DNA of 33,737 nt from Candidatus Obscuribacter sp. (GTDB taxonomy: Bacteria; Cyanobacteriota; Vampirovibrionia; Obscuribacterales; Obscuribacteraceae), in assembly GCA_016712465.1 (NCBI GenBank), contig JADJQZ010000006.1, positions 1 to 33,737 on the forward strand, written 5' to 3'. Below are positions 20,607-29,670 of this stretch, piece after piece. A program made the position numbers and the translations under genes. Under the pieces are notes generated by a model. That model was not told where the DNA came from. It saw nothing but the letters and a program-made list of their open reading frames with translations, and ran no database searches. How positions within the stretch are numbered: the first letter of the stretch is position 1; each line of letters starts with the position of its first letter.

Positions 20607-21025
20607 TGGCTCAGCCGTACTTGTTGCCGGATTACATTTTTGACCGAATTGATGCGGCTGGATTGGATGCAAGAATTCGGCATATTGCCAGTCTTCCAGC
20701 AATGGCCGATCAAGCGCAACCGGCACCGGCCATTTACGTGTTGCCAGTGCGAATTTCAATCGCCGATGAAGAGGTAGTCACTTCGCCAATCTTCCGCGAA
20801 TCAGCGATGGTTGCAATAGCGACTCGCTATGTCAATCAAGTAGGCGGTGAAGGTGCAAGGCAATTTGCCGCGCCATTGATGAGTAGAGTGATTGCCCTGC
20901 TGGCGGGATGGCAACCGGCTAGCGATTACACGCCGTTGCGTTTCGAGACGCCGGTCGAACAGCAATATATTCTGGGCTTTGGGTATTATCCGCTCCAAGT
21001 CTATTCCTTGTATGAGGTGTCATAA
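20606..21025 (+). CDS. tail terminator-like protein
   Basis: 139 residues between the DUF1320 connector and the tail tube gene, with one-base overlaps on both sides. It opens MAQPYLLPDYIFDRIDAAGL, with beta-rich middle (AIYVLPVRISIADEEVVTSP, MVAIATRYVNQVGG) and an end QYILGFGYYPLQVYSLYEVS. Size, position and the strand pattern suit a tail terminator (Mu gp37-like or lambda gpU-like), the ring that ends tube growth and joins the head. Assignment is mainly from gene order. Confidence 0.65.
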   Translation: MAQPYLLPDYIFDRIDAAGLDARIRHIASLPAMADQAQPAPAIYVLPVRISIADEEVVTSPIFRESAMVAIATRYVNQVGGEGARQFAAPLMSRVIALLAGWQPASDYTPLRFETPVEQQYILGFGYYPLQVYSLYEVS

Positions 21026-22032
21026 TGTCTTTGCTCACGAATCAAAAGCTGAAAATCGAAGCGGCGGCAACTCCTTTTGCTTTCGCCGCGATGACCGATT
21101 CCGGCGACCATCTTGTTTTCTCGACCACGAACAAGCCTTGGAGTCGGGCCGATTCCGAGCCGGTCTTTGGTGGCTACGGGGTCATTACCGGCGGCGCGGT
21201 GACTCCCGCAGTCAGCGGAACCGATGATCTGGTGGACGCGGCGGCGGTGGAATTGTTCGCGCCTGGAATGACGGGCGCTAATACGACCACTGGCAAAATC
21301 ACGGTCGCGGCTGACACTGACTTGACGTGTACCCGTGGCGCGACCACCAACACCCACATTATCAACTCGATTACCGTGGATTCTTCGGGCGCTTATGCCG
21401 TAGTGGCTGGCACTGCAACGACTGCTTTCAGCGAGACGCGAGGCGCTTCTGGTGGCCCGCCGTTTATTCCAGTCGGATCGGTCGAGGTGGCTCAGGTCCG
21501 CTTGACCTCTGTGACGTCCGCGCCGATTACCGCTGATGAAATCTTTGCGGCTCCAGGCGTTCATCAAGAGCGGTACGACAACCCCGATTTCACGCCGGAT
21601 TATCTGCGCGGCACGCTGACCTTTACCTCCGCGCTACCGCTGATTCATACCGGCTCAGTGGCGAAAAAGGTCTATGTGCGCGGGGCGACGCCGATCTTTA
21701 GTGACCTGAATGATGTCAAGGATTGGGTTCCGTCTGAATCCAATGACTCGGTTACGTCCGACACGAACTATGATCGCACGATTGCCGCGTCCATTTCGTC
21801 CACGCTGAATGCGGCGACGTTCTCACTGGCCATGAAAGACGGCGTAACCGATTTTATTTTGAGCCTGGTCGGTAAGCTGGTAACGCTGAAGTTCTACCCA
21901 AACATCAACGGGACTGCGTACCAGTTGACTCAAGGATACCTGAGTAAGACTCGTGCCTTCCCGGTCAAAGGGAATCCGACCGCCAGCTTTACCGTTGCGG
22001 CGGAACGGGCGAGCGTCGATTTCACGTCCTGA
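21025..22032 (+). CDS. major tail tube protein
   Basis: 335 residues. Start MSLLTNQKLKIEAAATPFAF, then an Ala/Gly/Thr-rich region (about 50-150) that may be an inserted surface domain, then FTPDYLRGTLTFTSALPL, DYDRTIAASISSTLNAATF-like strands and GTAYQLTQGYLSKTRAFPVK with a closing FTVAAERASVDF. The gene order terminator, tube, chaperone, tape measure identifies it as the tube protein of a long non-contractile tail, polymerised around the tape measure. It is followed directly by an intrinsic terminator. Confidence 0.8.
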   Translation: MSLLTNQKLKIEAAATPFAFAAMTDSGDHLVFSTTNKPWSRADSEPVFGGYGVITGGAVTPAVSGTDDLVDAAAVELFAPGMTGANTTTGKITVAADTDLTCTRGATTNTHIINSITVDSSGAYAVVAGTATTAFSETRGASGGPPFIPVGSVEVAQVRLTSVTSAPITADEIFAAPGVHQERYDNPDFTPDYLRGTLTFTSALPLIHTGSVAKKVYVRGATPIFSDLNDVKDWVPSESNDSVTSDTNYDRTIAASISSTLNAATFSLAMKDGVTDFILSLVGKLVTLKFYPNINGTAYQLTQGYLSKTRAFPVKGNPTASFTVAAERASVDFTS

Positions 22033-22053
22033 TATTTTTTTCAGAGTGTCCAC

Positions 22054-22093
22054 GGGACACAAGGCAGGTGCTCCCGTCTTGTGTCCCTTTTTT
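22054..22093 (+). terminator. strong intrinsic terminator between tail tube and tail chaperone
   Basis: A perfect ten-pair stem, GGGACACAAG (22054-22063) with CTTGTGTCCC (22078-22087), around a 14-base loop, then six T residues. It lies in the 80-bp gap before the chaperone, on the coding strand. Partial readthrough would lower expression of the chaperone and tape measure relative to the tube. Confidence 0.9.
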
Positions 22094-22112
22094 ATCGAAG
22101 AAGGAAACATTC

Positions 22113-22577
22113 ATGGCTTTTGACATTGACCGCTTTTTACGCGATGCGCCGCTACTGACAGCGCCAACAAAAAAGGTTCGAGTGCCAGAACTTAAGCATT
22201 GGTTCCCAGAAGGTGAGGAACCGGATTGGGAAGTGCGTGGACTCACCGGTGATGAAATAGCGCGCGCTAACGATGTCAATAGCCGGATTGAAATCCTACG
22301 GGATGCCATGGAAGTAATCGCGTCTGCGGTTAGAAGCAATCGCGGCGAAGCCCTGAAGGAAATCATGGGACTTAGCGATGTTCCGACCGATCTTGCAAGG
22401 CATTTTGATCATTTGATGTATGGTAGCGTTAATCCGCAAATCTCGCGTGAGGCGGCTGTCTGGATATTCAAGCTGTATCCAGTGCAAGCCAAGTCTCTAA
22501 TTATGGAAATCATGTTTCTCACGAATAACGGACCTGACTTGGGAAAGCTGCAAGACTCTACAGTGACCCCAGCATAA
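22113..22577 (+). CDS. tail assembly chaperone, short (zero-frame) product
   Basis: 154 residues from the ATG at 22113, preceded by AGAAGGAAAC; the ATG at 22068 lies in the terminator. MAFDIDRFLRDAPLLTAPTK, then LKHWFPEGEEPDWEVRGLTG and DEIARANDVNSRIEILRDAM are typical of G-type chaperones of Mu-headed siphoviruses. The zero frame ends VTPA shortly after the slippery site. Like lambda gpG, it should coat the tape measure during tail assembly and be absent from the finished virion. Confidence 0.8.
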   Translation: MAFDIDRFLRDAPLLTAPTKKVRVPELKHWFPEGEEPDWEVRGLTGDEIARANDVNSRIEILRDAMEVIASAVRSNRGEALKEIMGLSDVPTDLARHFDHLMYGSVNPQISREAAVWIFKLYPVQAKSLIMEIMFLTNNGPDLGKLQDSTVTPA

Positions 22578-22723
22578 TTAACGCCTTGTACCTGTGCGAA
22601 CGGAAAAACCGATTCTTGTTTGAAGTTCGTCCAGATATATTTCCTGGCGGTCGATTGTGTTCTGTAGAGTTGAAATTGTGGGATATGTTCATTGCGGATT
22701 TAAATGAATCAAGGCAGAAATAA
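22113..22723 (+). CDS. tail assembly chaperone, -1 frameshift fusion product (G-T type)
   Basis: The zero frame is read to codon 145 (AAG, 22545-22547) and then continues in the -1 frame from 22547 for 58 codons to TAA at 22721-22723. The T-like part begins AARLYSDPSIINALYLCERK and continues NRFLFEVRPDIFPGG, ending LWDMFIADLNESRQK. The fusion is 203 residues. The -1 frame is open only from 22538, so the shift must occur in the 22538-22577 window that contains GGGAAAG. As in lambda, the T part would link the chaperone to tail tube protein. The tape-measure GTG follows at once. Confidence 0.88.
22541..22547 (+). promoter_or_regulatory. -1 programmed ribosomal frameshift site GGGAAAG
   Basis: G-GGA-AAG is in the correct phase (zero-frame codons GGA 22542-22544 and AAG 22545-22547) and is identical to the slippery heptamer of the lambda G/T genes. 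It precedes the zero-frame stop by 27 bases. Confidence 0.9.
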
Positions 22724-25486
22724 GTGGCTGACCTACAAAGCATCATCAAGATCATTTTTAGCGGCGACGATCAGGTATCACAAACCGCTAAAAATATTTC
22801 CAAGCAACTATCAGGCATCGGGGATATTGCTACCGGCATTGCCACGCCTTTTGCTGACCTCGCTAATAAAATCCTGATTCTTGATGCGGCGGTATCTGCT
22901 GTTGCGCTCGTTATTGGCGTTAAAGCGGTACAAGCTGCAAATGAATTTGGTGCTGGCCTTGCTGACCTTAACCGCTTTCTCAGTGAAGGTGAAGGAAACG
23001 CGCAACAATATAAGCAGCAATTTGATGATCTATCCGTTAAATACGGGACTAACGTCAACGAAATCGTTAAATCAACTTCGGATTGGCGCGCCGCTAATTT
23101 CGACATTAAGACCTCGCTTGACCTCACAAAGATTGCGCTTGATTATTCAATCGCTGGACAGATTACAGCCGGTGAATCGACGGAGACCTTAAAGAAAATC
23201 GTCTCTGGAATGGCGATTGAAAATGATAAAGTCGTCGAATCATCGAAGCGGATGGGAGACGTTCTAAACTTTGTCGCCGATAACTCAAAGACTAACTTCA
23301 AGGAAATTGCCGCAGGCGTTGCTCTGATAGCTCCAAGCATATCAACTAGCGGAGCGTCTTTCGAGCAAATGACGGCTATCGTTAGCGTATTGACTGAGTC
23401 GCTACAAAGCGGAGCCAGAGCTGGAGAGGCTATAGCTGTTATCACTGGACAGCTAAAAAGCCCATCAAAATTGGCCGCTGAAGCGCTTAAAGAGTTAGGG
23501 CTTGAGGTCGATAAGAACAACATCACACAGCAATCGTTCTATCAGATTCTTTCCAAAATCGGGGAAAAGTGGCCGACGCTTACCGGAGCAGAAAAAGAGA
23601 ATTACGCGCAGCGTCTTGTTTCAGCGGAACAAGTCACTCGGTTTCAAGTTATAATGGAGAACTGGGGGACCGTTGGAGTACGGGCCACCAAGGCGGTTAG
23701 CGATGCAACGCTAAGTATGTCAAAGGAAGTTGAGCGGGCGCTCAATACTTCCAGTGCTGCATTCAAATCTTTCGAGAAATCTCTTGATTTACTCTTTATC
23801 ACGCTCGGCACGCAAATATCGCCCGGAATCGTCGAAGTCGTTAAGTCGCTAACGGAGTTTGATGTTGCGCTCAAGAAAGTAGCGGAAGGAAAAGACAGTC
23901 CCTTTAAGCCGCTCTCAGACAGCCTAAGCGGCGCACTGGGTGAGTTTTCCAAGGTCATCGATGCGGTTACGAAGAATCTACCCGCCGCGCTTCAGAACGT
24001 CGATTTTAGCGGATTGATTCGATCATTCGATGGACTGTTCGGAGAACTGGATAACCTGTTCCGCGCGTTCTTTGGTGATATTGATGTTACCACGGTCGAA
24101 GGATTGTCTGATGCGCTACAGAAAATCGTCGATGTCGGTTCAACGCTTGTCACCACGACGCAAGGCATTGTTGCGGCATTCAAGCCTTTTGCGGAAGCGG
24201 CCGGAAGGGCGGTTGATGAATTTGTCAAACTCGATAAAGGAAGCCAACTAGATTTTGGTAAGTTTATCGGAAGCGCAAAGTTACTTATTGATGCAGGGCT
24301 AGGCGTTGGGAGCGCATTGATTGCTATCGGGCAAGCCGGCGCTGATATGGCTAGCGCGATTGATATTGCATTTAGAGCCGCAAAAGTCACTATCAATACC
24401 ATTCAAATAGCGGCCGGCGGCATTGCTTTGCTGGTTACTGAATTAGCCTACAAAATAGCCGAAGTAACAAAGTTCGCTTATTCTGTTGTCGGTGATGAAG
24501 CAAAAGTCAATGAGATTAATATCGCGCTTGCTGGACTACAAAAAACGGCAAACGAACTAACGGCGGACATTGAAAGAAACAAGCAAGAATGGCGAGACGG
24601 TTTTGTTCCAGCAGTTAGCGATGCAGGACAAAAGGCAAAGGACGCTAATAACTCATTGCTTGGAATGTCGTTAGGGCTTAACGATGTCAAAGATAGCGCC
24701 AATAGAGCGACCGGAGAAGTACAGGATACCGCTGCAGAACTTGGCAAGCTGGCTGATATTAAGCTCGACAAGATAGAAGTGCAGTTTAGCTCAAAAGGAG
24801 AAGCCGCAGAGGCTGCTGGACAGATTAAGAAGGTTGGCGAAGAAGCGCAACAGCTTGTTCCTAAGCTAGTCACCGTTCGAGATGAAAACGGGAAAGTCGT
24901 CCGCTCTTATACTGAAATGACGAATGTCATTCCAGGTGTCACTGGCGGGCTATCGATTCTCGGTTCTAGCATGGACAAGACCAAGGACAAGGCTAAGGAC
25001 GCGGCTAAGGAAAGCGATAACTTCAGAATCAAAATGGAAGAAATCGCCAGCAACGAAAGAATCAAGAATATCGAAGCTTACGTTAGTCTTAATGTCGCTG
25101 AACTGGAAGCGCAAACAAAGCAAGTCGAGGCGGCATTTGATTCCATCAATACCACGATCAACAGCACCGGTGATTTGATAGGCTCTCTTTTCGGGAGCTA
25201 CGACAAAGCCGATACCTTCACGAAATTGCAAATCATTGAGCAAATCGAGGCCGAGAATAAGCGCCGAGACGCTGCATTGCAGCTTCAAAAAGAATTAACG
25301 CAAGCTGAGATTGAGAATATTCGTGCAAAGACTCGGGCGCTAGATCGTGGCGATTCTATTCTAAAGATCGACGGCACCGGCCTTGCGCCACAATTGGAAG
25401 CGTTCATGTGGGAAATCCTCAAGGCGATTCGAGTGCGCGCTAATGCCGACTTTGCGGATTATCTGCTTGGGATTGCGACAACATGA
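22724..25486 (+). CDS. tail tape measure protein
   Basis: 920 residues, starting with GTG directly after the TAA of the frameshift product. Helical throughout. The N-terminal third has the tape-measure core (KQLSGIGDIATGIATPFADL, then KAVQAANEFGAGLADLNRFL, KYGTNVNEIVKSTSDWRAAN). Hydrophobic segments near 45-70, 525-545 and 560-580 (for example AVSAVALVIGVKAVQA and IAAGGIALLVTELAYK) are the sort used for membrane passage of DNA. The end is coiled coil (NKRRDAALQLQKELTQAEIE). Its length sets the tail length; at about 0.15 nm per residue in helix this predicts roughly 130-140 nm. Confidence 0.92.
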   Translation: MADLQSIIKIIFSGDDQVSQTAKNISKQLSGIGDIATGIATPFADLANKILILDAAVSAVALVIGVKAVQAANEFGAGLADLNRFLSEGEGNAQQYKQQFDDLSVKYGTNVNEIVKSTSDWRAANFDIKTSLDLTKIALDYSIAGQITAGESTETLKKIVSGMAIENDKVVESSKRMGDVLNFVADNSKTNFKEIAAGVALIAPSISTSGASFEQMTAIVSVLTESLQSGARAGEAIAVITGQLKSPSKLAAEALKELGLEVDKNNITQQSFYQILSKIGEKWPTLTGAEKENYAQRLVSAEQVTRFQVIMENWGTVGVRATKAVSDATLSMSKEVERALNTSSAAFKSFEKSLDLLFITLGTQISPGIVEVVKSLTEFDVALKKVAEGKDSPFKPLSDSLSGALGEFSKVIDAVTKNLPAALQNVDFSGLIRSFDGLFGELDNLFRAFFGDIDVTTVEGLSDALQKIVDVGSTLVTTTQGIVAAFKPFAEAAGRAVDEFVKLDKGSQLDFGKFIGSAKLLIDAGLGVGSALIAIGQAGADMASAIDIAFRAAKVTINTIQIAAGGIALLVTELAYKIAEVTKFAYSVVGDEAKVNEINIALAGLQKTANELTADIERNKQEWRDGFVPAVSDAGQKAKDANNSLLGMSLGLNDVKDSANRATGEVQDTAAELGKLADIKLDKIEVQFSSKGEAAEAAGQIKKVGEEAQQLVPKLVTVRDENGKVVRSYTEMTNVIPGVTGGLSILGSSMDKTKDKAKDAAKESDNFRIKMEEIASNERIKNIEAYVSLNVAELEAQTKQVEAAFDSINTTINSTGDLIGSLFGSYDKADTFTKLQIIEQIEAENKRRDAALQLQKELTQAEIENIRAKTRALDRGDSILKIDGTGLAPQLEAFMWEILKAIRVRANADFADYLLGIATT

Positions 25487-25827
25487 TTAGTTTATCGGCA
25501 ACATCATACGATCCAAGCGGCGCTATTATCATTCATGCCCGCTTTGTAAACGAATACCAAGCGGAGCGGCGCGGAAGCATTACAGCGACACTGGACGGGG
25601 GCGTAGCTGTCTACGATACCGGGTACAGCATATCCGACAAGACACTGACGGCGCGCGTCAAGAATCCAACCAAAGCGATGCTGGACACGCTTAATTATTT
25701 GGTCGCGTATTACGGTCAAGTGATTTTAAGCTATAGTAAAGGCGTATTCTTGGCAGTGCTGTCTTTCGCGCTGAATATCGACACGGTAACTATCAACTGT
25801 CGGCTGATTAGCCGGCTGGACGGCTAA
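25483..25827 (+). CDS. minor tail protein, unnamed
   Basis: 114 residues; it overlaps the tape measure end by 4 bp. Beta-rich: MISLSATSYDPSGAIIIHAR, then RRGSITATLDGGVAVYDTGY and VILSYSKGVFLAVLSFALNI. The position directly after the tape measure is that of distal-tail proteins in siphoviruses. The protein is much shorter than a full Dit, and family membership is not recognised. It is probably a tail-tip component. Confidence 0.6.
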   Translation: MISLSATSYDPSGAIIIHARFVNEYQAERRGSITATLDGGVAVYDTGYSISDKTLTARVKNPTKAMLDTLNYLVAYYGQVILSYSKGVFLAVLSFALNIDTVTINCRLISRLDG

Positions 25828-25828
25828 C

Positions 25829-26257
25829 ATGGCAAGCACGATTACTGCTTATGACAAACTCTGGCGTTTAACAAAAACTGGCGGCGTTGATCTAGATACC
25901 GATACGCTCAAGCTGGCCCTGGTGACTTCCAGCTATACGCCTAGTACGGCTCATACGCAATGGTCGGATGTATCGTCCTACGAAGTGGCGACGGGTAGCG
26001 GGTATACGACTGGCGGCAAGACGCTGGCCAACCCCGTGGTAACGGATGATAACATCGATTACGACGATGTCACCTGGACGGCGCTGACAAAAACATTTCG
26101 CTATGCGGTTTGCTACAAGTCTGGGAGTGGCGGCGGGCTGACTAATCCACTGCTGTTTTATATCCTTCTCGACTCAACGCCAGCCGATATTGTCAATACA
26201 GGGAGCAATTATACGATTAGCTGGAATGCAACCGACAAGCTATTTTACAAGCCGTAA
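25829..26257 (+). CDS. tail protein of a conserved siphovirus family
   Basis: 142 residues beginning MASTITAYDKLWRLTKTGGV. The order DTDTLKLALVTSSYTPSTAH, TQWSDVSSYEVATGSGYTTG, ALTKTFRYAVCYKSG, ILLDSTPADIVN, NYTISWNATDKLFYKP matches a small family I recall in the tail or fibre modules of many phages (the L-x-x-A-L-V-T-S-S-Y-T-P block is distinctive). It is a likely virion protein; some relatives are near fibres. It starts one base after the preceding stop. Confidence 0.65.
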   Translation: MASTITAYDKLWRLTKTGGVDLDTDTLKLALVTSSYTPSTAHTQWSDVSSYEVATGSGYTTGGKTLANPVVTDDNIDYDDVTWTALTKTFRYAVCYKSGSGGGLTNPLLFYILLDSTPADIVNTGSNYTISWNATDKLFYKP

Positions 26258-26260
26258 GTC

Positions 26261-28042
26261 ATGGCTAATGGCATTGTTTGGTATCTCGGACATTCCCTGG
26301 ACGGCGCTACAACAAACCCGGTTGTAGCGGAAGGGTATGATGAGGCCGATAACCTAATCTACCAGATTCGATTTGGTGGCGTTGAGTTCGGCGACGTTCC
26401 TAAGTTTGTTGTCGCCAATGCTGCAGGCCATTTGTTCTTTGCGCTCAAATCCTACTCGTATCCTTACAATACCTATAAAACCGCCGGAGAATTCACGCGG
26501 GTTTATCGTCGGCAAGGGACGCGGATTGACTTCCCAAATCTACATGGGAATTATGTCTATTCACTCGCTATTGACCCGTCCGACGATTCCATCTATGTGG
26601 GCGGCGAACAAGATTCTAGCGACTCCTATAAATCGCTGCACAAGTATAATAGTGCCGGCGTATTACAATGGTCGAAGTCTTCAGAGGTCTTCCCGTATTA
26701 CAGTACCCGCTATGAATTAACGCTGGAAGCAAGCACTCATCGAATCGTTGCTATTAAACTCGATTCGTCAGGTAATATCGTTACAGGAAGCGTTAGCCAA
26801 GAATGCGGAGAGGTGCATAAGTACAGCGCATCCGGTACCTTGCTATGGTCGTTCATTCTTGATAGTAACATCTACGGGCTTGCATTAGACGGTAGCGATA
26901 ACGTCTATGTGATTTGCAGCGGCGGAATCGGCTATTATGCACTTGAGGATTACGACCCGGATGATGTTTCATTAAATCGCGTTGAATTCACAAGTCCGGC
27001 GGAAGCGCGTGATTTAATCAAACTCGATAGCGACGGAAATTATGTCGATTCCGTCTATATCGCAACCGCCGCGAGTTATGCGGAACAGTACGAGCCAAAC
27101 GATATTGTTTTCTATGACGGAACGATTTATATCAAGTCGTTTTATTATTACACGGTTTCTTACTACAACGGCTATGTAGCGCAATTCGATACCGATCTTG
27201 CCTTTATCAGCAAAGCCTATTCAGTCAATAAGACTTGGGAGAATCCAAATCCGTCAACGGCGGAAAGTTTCACACCGTATCAGATGGATGTCAATTCCAA
27301 CGATGGGACAGTATATCTAGCGGGTGCGCAAGTCTACGCTAAAACGCTTCCCCATGCTGTCTATTATGAGGATGTTACTCAACTCCCTGCACTTCCTATT
27401 AGCTTTGCGCTGGCTACTCCATCAACGACCGGCGACCGCTATAACCTAATTCCCGCGCTACCGCTGTCATTCAGTCTCAAAGCGCCAACCGTTATTCGTG
27501 ATTTCGCCGGATCATTCCAACCGCCGAATATCTACCGCTGCTATTTGACGGGCGGGAGCGGCACCATTGAATTGCCGCTTGCCTCATTCTCTTGCCGCCG
27601 TGGCTACGGAGTGATGACGATTAGCGCGGTCTGCCCAGCTTTGACGGATGCACAGGTTCAGCAAGTGATTGACCGCGTGGCGGGAAATCTGATTATCAAG
27701 CGCGGAATCAAGTTTGCGAATGGCGTTGAGCAGCTTGATGAAATGTTGGTTGCTCCTTTATCCGATAGTCCGTATCGCCTCGATTCTGGCGGGCGATCTT
27801 CCAGCATGACGCTGGACGCAAAGAGCGATGCCGAGATAGAGAATCCCATGACGCGGGTTATTCAAGGAATCAGCTATCGCAATACCGCGAACGGAAGCCG
27901 ACGCATTCGCTGTTCTGTCGATACGTATTTGCGTCCTGGCGATACTGCTGACTTGGGTGGAGAGGAAACAATGATTGTCGGAGAAATCACTTATGCAATC
28001 TCGCCAACGCAAGCGACGATGGAAATCAGTGAGGCTAGCTAA
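26261..28042 (+). CDS. beta-propeller tail protein A
   Basis: 593 residues. N-terminal about 380 residues are beta-propeller repeats (for example VYSLAIDPSDDSIYVGG ... LHKYNSAGVLQWSKSS ... VHKYSASGTLLWSFILD ... IYGLALDGSDNVYVICSGG), the SBBP/NHL-like blade pattern. A linker with a doubled P-A-L-P-x-x-F-x-L-x-x-P motif (about 382-410) leads to a C-terminal domain (from about 425) starting IYRCYLTGGSGTIELPLASF with SCRRGYG, ending LRPGDTADLGGEETMIVGEI. That C-terminal domain recurs in the next protein. Position suggests a tail-tip or receptor-binding part. The stop overlaps the next ATG. Confidence 0.75.
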   Translation: MANGIVWYLGHSLDGATTNPVVAEGYDEADNLIYQIRFGGVEFGDVPKFVVANAAGHLFFALKSYSYPYNTYKTAGEFTRVYRRQGTRIDFPNLHGNYVYSLAIDPSDDSIYVGGEQDSSDSYKSLHKYNSAGVLQWSKSSEVFPYYSTRYELTLEASTHRIVAIKLDSSGNIVTGSVSQECGEVHKYSASGTLLWSFILDSNIYGLALDGSDNVYVICSGGIGYYALEDYDPDDVSLNRVEFTSPAEARDLIKLDSDGNYVDSVYIATAASYAEQYEPNDIVFYDGTIYIKSFYYYTVSYYNGYVAQFDTDLAFISKAYSVNKTWENPNPSTAESFTPYQMDVNSNDGTVYLAGAQVYAKTLPHAVYYEDVTQLPALPISFALATPSTTGDRYNLIPALPLSFSLKAPTVIRDFAGSFQPPNIYRCYLTGGSGTIELPLASFSCRRGYGVMTISAVCPALTDAQVQQVIDRVAGNLIIKRGIKFANGVEQLDEMLVAPLSDSPYRLDSGGRSSSMTLDAKSDAEIENPMTRVIQGISYRNTANGSRRIRCSVDTYLRPGDTADLGGEETMIVGEITYAISPTQATMEISEAS

Positions 28043-29670
28043 TGGCCTACTATATTGCGGTTGGTGGCTTGCGGAATGCGTCTAATATCACGCACCGGCT
28101 ATTCATTGATGGCACGTCTAGCCCGCTATACTCCTTCGATCATTACGGCGAAATCAATGCCGTTGCTTATGACTCATACGGGAATTGGTATGCCGCTGGC
28201 AAAGCACAACTAGACACAAGCGACTACAGCGGAGTATATACCGTTAGGAAGTACGATATTGACGGAAATCTTTTATGGCGTCGGTACTACCACACGACGA
28301 CACTCTACGGGATAGCGGTTAATGACGCGGGCGATGTTGTTGTTGTCGGGGCATCGTCAGGCGGTAAAAGCATCCTCAAGTTCAATTCGTCCGGCACTGA
28401 ACAATGGAGCGCTGACCACGGTGCGACAACCTATTGCGTTGCGCTGGACGCTAGCGGGAATGTTTATGTGGGCGGCGCGGTTTCGAGTAGCGTCTCAATT
28501 CGCAAATACAACTCAAGCGGCACGCAACAATGGACAGCGAATCATGCTGCAACGGTGCGCGGTATTTGTCTGGATGCTAGCGGAAATGTTTACGTCTGTG
28601 GAGATACCGCAAGCGGTCCTTATAATGTCAGGCAGTACGATAATAGTGGAACTCTGAATTGGTCTAGGAATTACCTGTACTCCGCAACCAGCGGAACGGT
28701 TTATGGTATTCGTGTTGATTCTAGTCAAAATACTTACATTTGCGGGAAAACGAGCGGCGTATACGGACTGGTCAGGAAATACAATTCAAGCGGGACTATT
28801 CAATACGATTCGACTTATGGTGGTGGCAGTGATTTAAGCGCCACGCCTTACGGTATTTTTGTCACGCCGGAAAGCGATGTGTACGTGTGCGGCATTCGAT
28901 CCGCCAGCGTTGGCGAGATTGAAAAGTACAACTCAAGCGGAACTTACCAAACCGAGTACACAAACGCAGGTCGACTTAATGCGATTTGCGCTTTCCAGCT
29001 TGCGACGATTACCAGCGTTCCCGCCCTGGCCTTGGCTTTCGCATTGGGAGTTCCTGGCGGTGGACGGGCCTACGAAGTGCCTGGATTGCCAATCGCTTAC
29101 TCTCTCGCGGTTCCCACTAGCACCGCGCCACCGGTGCCGCCTCTTGGCGACGGGCAAGTCATCTACCGCTGCTATCTCACCGGTACTAGCTTGATCGAAC
29201 TGCCCATCGAATCGATTGAATGTCGCCGCCGGCGCAACCAAAGCACATGGCTATTGCTGTCGGTGCCGACCGTGACCACTGCCCAGCGCGCGGCGATCCT
29301 CGCGGCGGTCAACGTGGGCCAGCTTGTTGTTTATTCCGGCCTACGCGCTGGTGATGGAACAGAAACACTCGGAGAATTCCTACGGGCCACGCTGACGGAA
29401 ACCGATGAAACCCTGGAGCCATGGGGCGCGTCCATGGTCCTGACCGCCCGAGTGGCGGCGGTCTTGGAAACCCTGCAAACCCGTACCCTGGAAGGTGTCT
29501 ACCAACGATCCAATGCCAGCGGTCGCAAATCGATTTCATGCGTCAAGGTCAACCCGGTGCTGAGGCCAGGCGATACTGTAACCGATGGCGATTGGTCATT
29601 CGTGGCGGACTCAGTGACTTACAAAATATCGGCATTCAGTAGCGATATGACTGTGCGGGAAGCGCCGTAA
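28042..29670 (+). CDS. beta-propeller tail protein B (paralogue of A)
   Basis: 542 residues. Residues about 35-325 contain at least six clear blades of about 42-48 residues, each with Y-G/V-I/A...D-A-S-G-N-V-Y-V-x-G...K-Y-N-S-S-G-T-x-x-W (blade ends KFNSSGTEQW, KYNSSGTQQW, QYDNSGTLNW, KYNSSGTIQY, KYNSSGTYQT). The doubled linker motif (VPALALAFALGVP, VPGLPIAYSLAVP) and C-terminal domain (IYRCYLTGTSLIELPIESIE with CRRRR, then VNPVLRPGDTVTDGDW) match protein A. The two arose by tandem duplication with faster change in the propellers. Likely displayed at the tail tip. Confidence 0.78.
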   Translation: MAYYIAVGGLRNASNITHRLFIDGTSSPLYSFDHYGEINAVAYDSYGNWYAAGKAQLDTSDYSGVYTVRKYDIDGNLLWRRYYHTTTLYGIAVNDAGDVVVVGASSGGKSILKFNSSGTEQWSADHGATTYCVALDASGNVYVGGAVSSSVSIRKYNSSGTQQWTANHAATVRGICLDASGNVYVCGDTASGPYNVRQYDNSGTLNWSRNYLYSATSGTVYGIRVDSSQNTYICGKTSGVYGLVRKYNSSGTIQYDSTYGGGSDLSATPYGIFVTPESDVYVCGIRSASVGEIEKYNSSGTYQTEYTNAGRLNAICAFQLATITSVPALALAFALGVPGGGRAYEVPGLPIAYSLAVPTSTAPPVPPLGDGQVIYRCYLTGTSLIELPIESIECRRRRNQSTWLLLSVPTVTTAQRAAILAAVNVGQLVVYSGLRAGDGTETLGEFLRATLTETDETLEPWGASMVLTARVAAVLETLQTRTLEGVYQRSNASGRKSISCVKVNPVLRPGDTVTDGDWSFVADSVTYKISAFSSDMTVREAP

